From: Bacteroidales bacterium
GTDB taxonomy: Bacteria; Bacteroidota; Bacteroidia; Bacteroidales; FEN-979
Reading direction: 5' to 3'
Length of the DNA: 64,000 nt
Assembly: GCA_028706295.1 (NCBI GenBank)
Contig: JAQWBQ010000007.1
Span: forward strand, 1 to 64,000
Positions 46,301 through 54,100 of the stretch are shown piece after piece. The position numbers and the translations under genes were made by a program. Under the pieces are notes generated by a model that made no database searches, had not been told where the DNA came from, and saw nothing but the letters and a program-made list of their open reading frames with translations. Each line of letters starts with the position of its first letter. Position 1 is the stretch's first letter.

Positions 46301-48635
46301 AAATGATTCGACACAATTTACCGATTTTTCGGTTGCACCGGGCAGTCAGGTTATTGGTTGGTTCTGGGACTTCGGAGATGGTACCGGTACTGCTACCATC
46401 CAGAATCCGAAATATCTTTATACAACCCCAGGAACCTATGAGGTGAAACTGGTCGTGACCAACCTTACAGGATGTACCGATTCGGTTACAATTCCGGTTA
46501 TTGCCCGCCAGGTTCCGGTGGCACAGTACTCCTATATGAATTTCTTCTGTCCAGCCGGAAAGGTCACCTTCCAGGATCTGTCGACTGCAACTGCTGCGGC
46601 AATTGTTGAACGTCAATGGATTTTTGAACCGGGAGCCTTCTCAAATCTGCCCAATCCGACCTATACTTTTCCGTTGACCAACCAAAAATATGCGGTATCG
46701 CTCATCGTTACCGATACTTATGGTTGCAGGGATACGGTTGTCGACAGCGTTTTTGTCAAACCGGGATTCACATTCTCTTTCTCAAACGACAATGTGTGTG
46801 AGGGTTACACAACACATTTCACTCCCGTTAACATGACTCCCGGCGACAGTTTGTATTCGGTATCGTGGAACTTCGGAGATCCGACAACGGGTCCGAATAA
46901 TAACTCTACCCTGTACCGACCGACCCACACCTTCTCCGGTCCCGGAACCTATATCGTGAAATTTAAAGCTTACAACACCGATAACTGTGTCGACAGCGTT
47001 TATAAGGAAGTTCAGGTGTATGAAGCGCCGGATCCGATGTTTGGATTTGTGTCGACCCCGTGCGACAGTACCATCCATTTCTTCGATTCTACGGCGAATC
47101 CGGGAACAGGGACCATCGCGAGCTGGAAATGGATTTGGGGTGATGGCAGTGATACTACCATCCTTGCCCCCGGTCCGGGCGATAAATCCCATCTCTATGT
47201 TAACGCCGGATTATATCAGGTTACCCTGATCATAACCAACAGCAACGGTTGTATCGACAGCCTTACCAGGACCGTTCAGCGATTCCCGTGTATCCAGGCG
47301 GTATTCACGGTAAAAGACACGTTATGTGCCCGGTATGAAATTGCTTTCGGCGACAGCTCGCTGCCGGTTGCAAGGATCAATCAATGGAAATGGATTTGGG
47401 ATGACGGGAACGAAACCACCTATACCACCTATACTCCTGTGGTTTATCATACCTATGCCGACAGTGGGCTCTACCAGGTAAGGTTAGAGATCAACGCGAC
47501 AATAAATGGTACTCCGATTACAGAAAGTATGGTCAGAGCAATCCGGATTCGCCCGACTCCGGTCACCTATTTCTCCAATCCTTCGGTTTGTTTGAACCAG
47601 ATCACACTGTTCAGAGACACCTCCAATACCTTCGGGGAACCCAATACATGGTGGCACTGGAATTTCAGCACAAATCCTACAGATACTGCCAATGTCAAGA
47701 ATCCACCACATAAATACGACACTGCAGGTATTTACAATGTCAAACTTGTGGTCATGAATAAATACGGATGTGAGGATTCATTAACCAAAGAGACCCGCGT
47801 TTACCGACTTCCTTCAGCAGCATTCGATAACACGGCTGCCTGTGCAGGCGATCCTACTTATTTCAATGATCTTACGGTTGAGGCTGATGCTCCGTTGGGT
47901 TCCTGGAGGTGGTCCTTCGGCGATCCTGCATCGGAGTCGGATACCTCTAATCTGAAAGATCCGGAATACATCTATGAAAAGACGGGTGACTACTCTGTAA
48001 ATATGATCGTCATGGATACTTACGGGTGTGCTGATACCGTTGATTCAACGGTGCGTGTGAATGTCACACCGTTGAGTGCATTTACGGTGGTTTCAGGATA
48101 TAATGGGAAACAAGGACAGATCAAACTTAACAATGTGTCGGCCGATGCGAAGAGTTATTTCTGGGATTTCGGTAACCAAAAGTATTCATCCGAGGAAAAT
48201 CCCGTGGCAACCTATACTGAAGATGGCGTTTATGTTATCAAACTCATCGCCACCAATGAATTTGAATGTACCGATACCACATTCTATGAATACCGGCTCC
48301 TATTGAAGGGGTTGTATGTCCCCAACGCGTTCCTGCCGACCAGTACCAATTTAAGCGTCCGGTTGTTTCAACCCATCGGGATCAATCTGAAACCAGGTTT
48401 TTATCACGTAGCGGTATTTGACCTCTGGGGTCATCAGTTATGGGAGTCAACCAAACTGGATGATAAAGGAAGACCGGTTGAGGGATGGGATGGTACTTAT
48501 GAAGGCAAGTTGATGCCACAGGGCAACTACATGTGGAAAATCACTGCAACCTTCGTTGATGACACGCCGTGGACCGGAGGCGACATTGGTCAGGGTGAAT
48601 ACAAGACTATGGGAACTGTAACATTAATCCGCTAA
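40383..48635 (+). CDS. giant PKD-repeat surface protein, T9SS type B cargo
   Basis: A 2750-residue exported protein from ATG 40383; a TTG at 40356 would add nine residues. The signal peptide MFHRFLRCFLLFTLLLAA ends near IFAQ. I count about 26 PKD-type domains by their WxFGDG / WNFGDP / WDFDDG cores, spaced ~80-95 residues apart, many with a Cys pair (one near the start, one in NxxGC). A three-domain unit is repeated three times (43617-46001). The last ~100 residues are a type B sorting domain (GLYVPNAFLPTS, VAVFDLWGHQLWES, GWDGTYEGKLMPQGNYMWKI, GTVTLIR) of the gliding-motility C-terminal family. Proteins of this kind are secreted by T9SS and act in adhesion. The PorP/SprF gene follows 18 bp later. 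Confidence 0.92.
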   Translation: MFHRFLRCFLLFTLLLAATPGIFAQCPDTQPRITGPGVVGASASNSVVYTTPSVTGHTYSWVVKQLPGNTIINTSSTNVLSQTWSNPGNYVIELTEGISGNTCTAVAATPLSVTVRPMLAAYFYYEFDVAHGCFYNVVDFTGTGDGQFPPVDPTITYEWKWREYNSGNPWTPSGTARNTQITFPTTSGITYEVLYTVSKVVGTTTWTDEITDYVYVDPDKYKPVPNLATPTVPNCTYGEFHFDASASVATLMPTTESFRYVDWDFGDGTTAHYEKTGSTPPQMTTTHAYPTSPGTPYTVTLRLENTIGCVATTSINISVPNSVPVALFSNDAGCVGEPTIFHDLSTPAVEGGSIVKWEWIWGDNTTTIYDLNAIPPTPPPAQIFHLYADAGSKHVTLQVTNANGCVSTIFGLYVNVIPSPLANFNYGPTCVDIPITFYDVSLQNGGSAIVSRIWDFGEGAPSSSPSHTYATPGLKTVTLTVTNENGCSDIKIDNTIYVHPLPEFSPDPAVGFTWANTTLPLEIQFTDNTLPAQVGNNLVWDFGDGKSGFGKNPVHMYTSPGSYNVEMTCTSTDGCYRTYTDMISFTPPVPTFHPIPYDACLDKEVRFVPDPVMGTIVSEEWQYQDEGYTPDPSLTAPYTVKHTFVPPVPMPAVDTHSFKSYGTKAVRHVITLAGTPNVVVDYIDYVTIHDTAIANFTWNNINQLPVGGPPLPGCKGQEVFFFDQSTPPIGSSNAQIIAWKWEFDDPASSMNNVAYTKNCSHIFIDPIRTSFNVKLTVTSSDNNCESIIIKVISIKASPPANFIVNNNPNANVGCLSTTALPVLTYFDYDPAIIPDPLQVANWAWDFGDNTSQSGPYLSSISHAYLTPGWKNVLLTITDLDGCKNTVSKQVYINPLPLPDFSFTTNTCEGQPVMFTDLSLPGGGLLNDYIVQWEWFWGDGSIPDPQVVTNSGTVFHTFPVIAGQYTWSVRLRVTTNYGCVNEITKLVTLKPAPVAFFEIEPLSPQCMTPQSIHFVDKTVPTTATGAVTSWAWTFGDGGTSTLQNPSHVYQLAGPYTVSLTVTTTNGCFNTYGTSVTVNELPVADFHVATASNTCEQGPIQFIDDSQANAAAINSYLWSFGDGGTSIQPSPQHTYSTYGIYQVTLAITNSNGCIHSVTKPVTVNPKPIAEFTYTASSCLGSPVSFINKSFPISGFTGYINQWVWDFGDGTLPITINYPDSPDVTHTFAGNVTSHTVRLTVTTTSGCTAYKEHIVNSIPAPVSNFSYSNTLCIGQTVQFNDESSTNGGGGLQTWNWNFGDPLSGSNTSTLQNPFHIFSGTGPFVVSLRVTSTNGCYKDTSKTVTINQLPVADFGTSTVTTHCEGSAIQFVDLSIANALGISSYSWNFGDGGTSNQQSPQHTFATYGIFNVTLTIMNSNGCIHSVTKPVTINPKPIAQFTFSPSSCVGSPVSFINQSTVPNGYTALINTWVWDFDDGTLPVVINLPANPNIVHTFAGSATIHNVKLTVTTTSGCTSFVIKTVTSVSKPDAYFSWSGSACEQQPVQFTDQSQTNGGGAIQVWNWDFGDPASGNNNLATIQHPTHNFSHPSPPDFSVTLIVVNGNGCRDTLVQSLSVNSRPIADFITDTVCQGSLTSFTDQSTATPGPIVGRLWEFGDGQTSSTNNPTHLYGTPGTFLAKLTVTTSQGCTKDTTKSVVVLGKPVANFTYSSPNCAQDSVQFSDISSTPHGSIQRWLWDFGDGTPPVTINFPVNPNVKHSFAAGGNFMVTLTITTSDSCTAQKQSQVQIGYRPLANFIAGTNSCAMTAVQFTDLSQINSGPALTIWNWNFDDPASGINNTSNTQHPMHAFTAGGTYNVFLQVTNANGCIDSIRKPVSVNPVPVAIFSADTACVGSPTQFTDASTSPSGTVTAWSWDFGDPSSGSNNFSTLQNPTHTYLTTGTYAVTLQVTNSHQCVKDTVVQVVAYPKPTAMFQYEAACINDSTQFTDFSVAPGSQVIGWFWDFGDGTGTATIQNPKYLYTTPGTYEVKLVVTNLTGCTDSVTIPVIARQVPVAQYSYMNFFCPAGKVTFQDLSTATAAAIVERQWIFEPGAFSNLPNPTYTFPLTNQKYAVSLIVTDTYGCRDTVVDSVFVKPGFTFSFSNDNVCEGYTTHFTPVNMTPGDSLYSVSWNFGDPTTGPNNNSTLYRPTHTFSGPGTYIVKFKAYNTDNCVDSVYKEVQVYEAPDPMFGFVSTPCDSTIHFFDSTANPGTGTIASWKWIWGDGSDTTILAPGPGDKSHLYVNAGLYQVTLIITNSNGCIDSLTRTVQRFPCIQAVFTVKDTLCARYEIAFGDSSLPVARINQWKWIWDDGNETTYTTYTPVVYHTYADSGLYQVRLEINATINGTPITESMVRAIRIRPTPVTYFSNPSVCLNQITLFRDTSNTFGEPNTWWHWNFSTNPTDTANVKNPPHKYDTAGIYNVKLVVMNKYGCEDSLTKETRVYRLPSAAFDNTAACAGDPTYFNDLTVEADAPLGSWRWSFGDPASESDTSNLKDPEYIYEKTGDYSVNMIVMDTYGCADTVDSTVRVNVTPLSAFTVVSGYNGKQGQIKLNNVSADAKSYFWDFGNQKYSSEENPVATYTEDGVYVIKLIATNEFECTDTTFYEYRLLLKGLYVPNAFLPTSTNLSVRLFQPIGINLKPGFYHVAVFDLWGHQLWESTKLDDKGRPVEGWDGTYEGKLMPQGNYMWKITATFVDDTPWTGGDIGQGEYKTMGTVTLIR
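43617..46001 (+). repeat. three-domain higher-order tandem repeat, three copies
   Basis: Copies start at 43617, 44415 and 45222 and end at 46001 (798, 807 and 780 bp). Each copy has the same order of PKD cores: FGDGxTS type, then WDFxDGTxPV with a long loop and HTFA, then WNWxFxDPxSG. Copies one and two share long segments such as NGCIHSVTKPVT and NPKPIA. Copy three is more diverged. Confidence 0.88.
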
Positions 48636-48653
48636 TTGCTAACAATATTCTAA

Positions 48654-49763
48654 ATGAAAAAGCGATATATATCAACGATCCTGGTTCTGCTGTGTTGTTC
48701 TGTTTTATTACCGGTGGCTATGAGCCAGCCCGATATGAATTACTCTCAGTATTTCAGCACACCGACTTACTATAACCCGGCGTATACCGGGATCAATACC
48801 GGGATCAGGGCAAGATTTTTGTTTCGGGATCAATGGCCCACCCTGCCGATTCCTTACAAGTCCTATTTTTTCTCGGCCGATCTCGGAGATCGTAATTTGC
48901 CAGGATCAGGCGGACTTGGAATCATGATCAACCAGGATACCCCGGGAGCGGGACTGGTTAACAATTTTGGGGCTGCTCTGACCATTGGGGTCAGGATCCC
49001 GATAACCAGCTTCATGATCAGTCAGCTTGGTATTAAAGCCGGGGTGATGCAACGGCGGATCAACTGGGATGCACTGGTCTTTGCCGATCAATTGAGTCCA
49101 TACGATGGGAATGTTTATCAAACAACTGCCGTCATTCCCTCCGACGCGGGCAAACGGGTAGTTCCTGATTTCGCTGCCGGTGGTGTGTTACAGTTCATAA
49201 ATCCGCAGGGAACGATCAATGGAAATATTGGTTTTGCCGTGGATCATATCTTTGCCCCGGATGTAAGTTTTCTCTCAACCGGAGCATCACCCTATCCCCG
49301 TAAATGGGTCGGACAGATTGACCTGGTATTTACAGCGGGCCAGGGCGGATCGTCGTCAGCCATGTACCGTGCCAGTGACGAACCACTCAAGATCAACATC
49401 GGAGGATTGTATCAGAACCAGGGGAGCCTGAACTCATTGCAGGTCGGTTTGAATTTACTCAAATTCAACGTTTATTTAGGTGCCTGGTATAAGACTACCA
49501 TGACCGGCGTCGTAAATAATGTCGTCGCGCTTGTGGCAGGCTATCGTTACCGTTTTTATGAGGATATGAATATCAAATTCATGTACAGCTACGATTTACA
49601 GGTTTCGGGTGCTCTCAATGGCACAGGCGGAGCTCATGAAATCGGGATCATCCTTGAATTTGACAAGCTGCAGATCTTTGGCGGCGGCGGAGGTGGAGGC
49701 TTTGTTCCCGGCTCCGGAGGCCGCAGGGGAGGCGGACCGATGGAGTGTCCGACATTCTATTAA
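48654..49763 (+). CDS. PorP/SprF-family T9SS-associated outer-membrane protein
   Basis: A 369-residue outer-membrane beta-barrel. After a signal peptide (cleavage near AMSQ) comes the family hallmark YSQYFSTPTYYNPAYTGINTGIRARFLFRDQWP, here split over the first strands. Later segments LPGSGGLGIMINQDTPG and IGGLYQNQGSLNSLQVGLNL are typical. SprF proteins are needed for export of adjacent type B cargo in Flavobacterium, which fits the PKD giant 18 bp upstream. The C-terminus is unusual: a Gly-rich tail (GGGGGGGFVPGSGG) ending in PMECPTFY after the last strand. Confidence 0.92.
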   Translation: MKKRYISTILVLLCCSVLLPVAMSQPDMNYSQYFSTPTYYNPAYTGINTGIRARFLFRDQWPTLPIPYKSYFFSADLGDRNLPGSGGLGIMINQDTPGAGLVNNFGAALTIGVRIPITSFMISQLGIKAGVMQRRINWDALVFADQLSPYDGNVYQTTAVIPSDAGKRVVPDFAAGGVLQFINPQGTINGNIGFAVDHIFAPDVSFLSTGASPYPRKWVGQIDLVFTAGQGGSSSAMYRASDEPLKINIGGLYQNQGSLNSLQVGLNLLKFNVYLGAWYKTTMTGVVNNVVALVAGYRYRFYEDMNIKFMYSYDLQVSGALNGTGGAHEIGIILEFDKLQIFGGGGGGGFVPGSGGRRGGGPMECPTFY

Positions 49764-49773
49764 AAACTGAAAG

Positions 49774-49808
49774 AAAAAAGAGACGGGATCGAAGCCCGTC
49801 TCTTTTTT
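49774..49808. terminator. bidirectional terminator between the PorP/SprF gene and icd
   Basis: AAAAAAGAGACGGG pairs with CCCGTCTCTTTTTT around a 7-base loop. The A-run and T-run give a usable U-tract on both strands. It lies between convergent genes (stops at 49763 and 49830). Confidence 0.88.
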
Positions 49809-49829
49809 TAGGACGAGACATGGGCATTC

Positions 49830-51098
49830 TCAACCCATGTTTGCAATAATCTCACTGCCGAATTCAGAACATTTCAGTTTTGTCGCCCCCTGCATGAGGC
49901 GTTCAAAATCGTAGGTCACACGTTTTTTTGCAATGGCGCCCTCGATTCCCTTTTCAATTAAACGGGCAGCTTCATTCCAACCGATGTAATCGAGCATCAT
50001 AGCTCCCGAGAGAATAACCGAACCCGGATTTACCTGGTCTTTTCCGGCATATTTTGGGGCTGTTCCGTGGGTTGCTTCAAAGACGGCATGACCGGTGATG
50101 TAGTTAATATTTGCGCCGGGGGCAATGCCGATACCACCTACAATGGCTGCCAGGGCGTCGGAGATATAATCGCCGTTGAGGTTCAGTGTGGCAATAACAC
50201 TGTACTCGGAGGGTCGCGTCAGAATTTGCTGCAAAAAAGCATCTGCAATGACGTCCTTGATGATTATTTTGCCCCGGTCAATGGCACTTGTTAACTCGGA
50301 ATTGGCAACCGTCTCACCATGATCCGCCTTGATTCGGTCAAAATCCTCCCAGGTGAAAACATGTTCCCTGAATTCACGTGCTGCAAGTTCATATCCCCAT
50401 TTTTTGAACATCCCTTCTGTGTACTTCATGATATTTCCTTTATGTACCAGGGTCACCGATGGTTTGTGATGCTCAATGGAATAAAGGATTGCAGCGCGGA
50501 TAAGCCGTTCAGAACCCTCTTTTGAAACCGGTTTAATCCCGATTGAAGAGGAATCAGGAAACCGGATCATTTTGACACCCATCTCTTCCTGGAGGAACTT
50601 CAGGATTTTCATCGATTCAGGAGTCCCTTGCATCCATTCGATCCCGGCATAAATATCTTCCGAGTTCTCCCGGAAGATTACCATGTCGGTTGTTTCCGGA
50701 TGGATGACGGGCGATGGTACTCCCTTGAAATACCTGACAGGTCGTAGACAGGTATAGAGATCGAGAATTTGCCGCAGGGCAACATTCAGCGAACGAATGC
50801 CTCCGCCGACCGGTGTAGTCAGCGGTCCTTTAATCGCGACAAGATGCTGAAATATTGTGTCAATTGTAACCTGCGGAAGCCATTCACCGGTTTTTTCAAA
50901 GGCTTTTTCGCCTGCCAGGACTTCTTTCCAGATAATTTTTCTTTTCCCCTGGTAGGCTTTATTAACTGCGGCATCCATAACCCGGACGCTTGCAACCCAG
51001 ATGTCGGGCCCTGTTCCATCACCTTCAATGAAGGGAATCATGGGATGGTCGGGAACACGAAGCTTCCCGTTAACCATGGTAATCAGTTCTTCAGTCAT
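49830..51098 (-). CDS. icd: isocitrate dehydrogenase, NADP-type
   Basis: A 422-residue homodimeric-type enzyme that oxidises isocitrate to 2-oxoglutarate and CO2. The substrate loop [13 protein letters not shown] has Ser103, equivalent to the E. coli serine phosphorylated by Ace[16 protein letters not shown], the catalytic Lys segment [12 protein letters not shown] and the metal-binding DVIADAF are intact. [10 protein letters not shown] carries the Lys-Tyr pair expected for NADP. It is 44 bp downstream of the large fusion gene on the same strand and could be its co-transcript. Confidence 0.96.
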   Translation of the reverse strand: MTEELITMVNGKLRVPDHPMIPFIEGDGTGPDIWVASVRVMDAAVNKAYQGKRKIIWKEVLAGEKAFEKTGEWLPQVTIDTIFQHLVAIKGPLTTPVGGGIRSLNVALRQILDLYTCLRPVRYFKGVPSPVIHPETTDMVIFRENSEDIYAGIEWMQGTPESMKILKFLQEEMGVKMIRFPDSSSIGIKPVSKEGSERLIRAAILYSIEHHKPSVTLVHKGNIMKYTEGMFKKWGYELAAREFREHVFTWEDFDRIKADHGETVANSELTSAIDRGKIIIKDVIADAFLQQILTRPSEYSVIATLNLNGDYISDALAAIVGGIGIAPGANINYITGHAVFEATHGTAPKYAGKDQVNPGSVILSGAMMLDYIGWNEAARLIEKGIEGAIAKKRVTYDFERLMQGATKLKCSEFGSEIIANMG

Positions 51099-51142
51099 AT
51101 TTCTGGATTTGTCAAATTACTACTTTACTTCATCAACCGGGT

Positions 51143-54100
51143 TCAGTTCAGTCGCTTGATCAACGCCCCCCATTTTTTATCTACTTCAAAAAAATGTTTC
51201 AGATAGTAATTTCCAAACAGGAAATGGGCTTTGACGGTCTCAATTCCACGGGATGTCATACTGCTGAAAAAATTTGTGATCATACCTGATGCAATTCCCT
51301 GTCCCTGTAATGATGACATTACAACGACCCCATCCAACAGGACGTTTTTTTCATCCAGAAAGCGGAATGTCATGCCTCCGATTACATTTTCATTTTCATC
51401 TGTAAGGATATACTGATGGTCTTTATCAGAGATCTCCTTGGGATAGTTTTCCCGGAAAAACAACTGGTAAAGCTGACCCGTTTCCCTTGCTTCGACCGGT
51501 TCACGCAGTATATATTTCCGGTTCATCCGGTCATGAAAAGTAAATCGGACCACCAGATGGCCGTATGGATTCTCGCCGGTTTTAAGAAAATCAAAGGATT
51601 GCTCGCTCTGAAATTTAGGAAATACCATTTTCCCAAAGACCATTTTATCCTCCTCATCCATGATCAGGGATTGCAGATCGGATAACTCGAGAAGCTGAAT
51701 TGCAAGTCCTTCACGGTGGTGTTCCATCTGCCGGAGCAAGGCGTCGAAATGTTCCCTGATCTCCAATGACGCATCTGAGAAATAGGTATATCTGAAAAAA
51801 TAAAAGCGGATAAATTCACCCTGATCATGGAGCCGGTATAGTTCCAGCAACTCCATGATGGTTTGTTCTTTTGCTGTATAGGTAATGAGGGGATTCATCC
51901 GGTACCATTCCAGGTACTGATCGATCGCACTGGTCAGCGCGACCGGTATATAGTATCTGTGTGAAAAGGTATCGATATACTTTGTCAGATGTGAAAGCAA
52001 ACCAGTGGAATCAAAACAGGTCAGCGGCGTGCGCTCCAGGTCGACTTTCATTTGCTCGAAAAAGGTCATTGCATCCGCTTTGCCGAAGGCCTCGATACAA
52101 GCGTCAAAGATCCACGCGACATCGAGCTGTGACCGGCACCATGGATAAATGGAGGCTGTTTTACAATAATAATCCTGTAACATCGGTGCAATCAGCGACA
52201 AGGTATTCCGGTACACGGACCATCCTGCCAGGGATAGTATCACTGCGCTTTCTCTGAAATCCATTTCCGGAATTGAGACATTGGAAGGCGATATAGAACC
52301 AGGAACGATCTGAAAACCACTGTGATGCCAGGCCTTAAAGATTACGGTAAAGGCCCTGACAAAGATCTTTTTCCAGGCATGGATGTTGATATATCCCGCC
52401 GACCGATGAATTTCAGACAGTTCCCTGATTTTATCCCAGGCAGTCAGCCCTCCGATATATTGCGTGGATAAAACTCCGAGTGCAGGTCTGCTGCTCCCCA
52501 GTTGTGAGGCTACGGCAGGCCCGTATGGGAACCCCGCCAGTGAAGCAAGCCAGTAGAATGTTTCAGGTTTCGGACGGAACTTTGGATTTTCACTCATCAC
52601 GACATGGAGATCGAAATGTTTACCCGTATCGGTGTTGATCGACAACCTGTAGTGTTTAAACTCCTTATATGCCAGCAACCGCAGAATCCAGATTCCCTGC
52701 CTGGGGATCTTGTTCAGTTCAAAATCTACCTCATTAAAGGTAAGCAGGACGCTTTCCTTGAGGAAGGTGGTCGTGCCGAAAATATGAAGCAGACGCTTTT
52801 TCTCGGCATCGGAGATACCGTGTTCAAAAACCAACTTGGAATCCAGATCTTTGTAAGCATTCAGGTCGGTCGATTGCTCGATGGTCCTTTCAAAAACATT
52901 CGCAAGCTGGTGAAAGTATTTTTCAGCCAGCCGCGAGAGAAAGGGATCCTCTTTGTGAAGGATCCACCTTGATAATTCTGCTCTGACCGGAACATAATAA
53001 TCGAGGTGCTTCAGCGCGAAATTGTAAAGCATCGACAACACATCCCCGAAAGCCCTCCTGTGCCTCGGTGAAGCCGGCCAGATCAAACGGGTACGGTACC
53101 AGTACAACCTTTGTTTTAGCGCATCCAGACGGTGTTTCCCGAAGTTGCTTACTGCAATTTCCTTGATCGATCTTTCATTCAGAAAAGTCAGTCCCGATTC
53201 AATAAAGGAAGGCATGCTTCTGATATCTTCAGGAGTGGGCGCTTTCAGCAGGATAAGGCGGTAGGCAAGGCATCGGATCTCTTCATCTGGATGGTATGCC
53301 AGGGCCTCAAGCCTGGAACGGAGTAACCCGGCCAGTCGTGGTTCAGCCGACAAGAGCATTTTCCCCAGTTCTTCAATGGAATCATATGCGGTTTGAAAAT
53401 CAGCAAAAAATGATTTGATTACCAGGTTATTAGAAGCAACAACCTGACCGTCGCGAACGGATTTCAGAACAGGAGTTACCGGAAGAACGGTCTGCTTAAA
53501 TCTGATTACCCGGATTGTTGCAGAGAAATTTCCCATCGGGAGATCCCAACCTTCCCTGACCGGGCAGAATCCGATAATCCCCGGGTTACCTATCCAGAGA
53601 GCCGGTTGCCGTGAAATCAATCCGAGATCGATCTGTTTCCCTTCAATCTGATAACCGAAATCGCCTATCCGAACCAGCCCGTTTTTTAATCTTTTAACAA
53701 TCAGTGTTTTATTACTTCTTTTGTTGATCAGTCCGGATTTCCGGTAACATATATCCTGTTCGAGAATGCCAAGGTCCCTGAAGAACCATTTTGGTATAAT
53801 AATAGAAAAGTCGGGACATTCAATGTGCACAAAATTACTTTGATACAGCGATTCAATGACCTCTTTGAAATGGGATTCGATAACCTTCCGGTTGTACGAT
53901 TTTTTTGCAGTCAATTCTCCTTTTTCAATACTGAATTCCTGGTTGACCAGGGTAAAATTGATGACCCGTTCAAAGGGGGCCACATCAGCATTGGCAGCCA
54001 TGACAATCTGGTGATAGTATTCTTTAAGGTTTCCCCCTTTGAGGGAGGCATAAAGCGAACCGGATTTATCAGGCACGATAAGAAGGACATTGTAGGGGCG

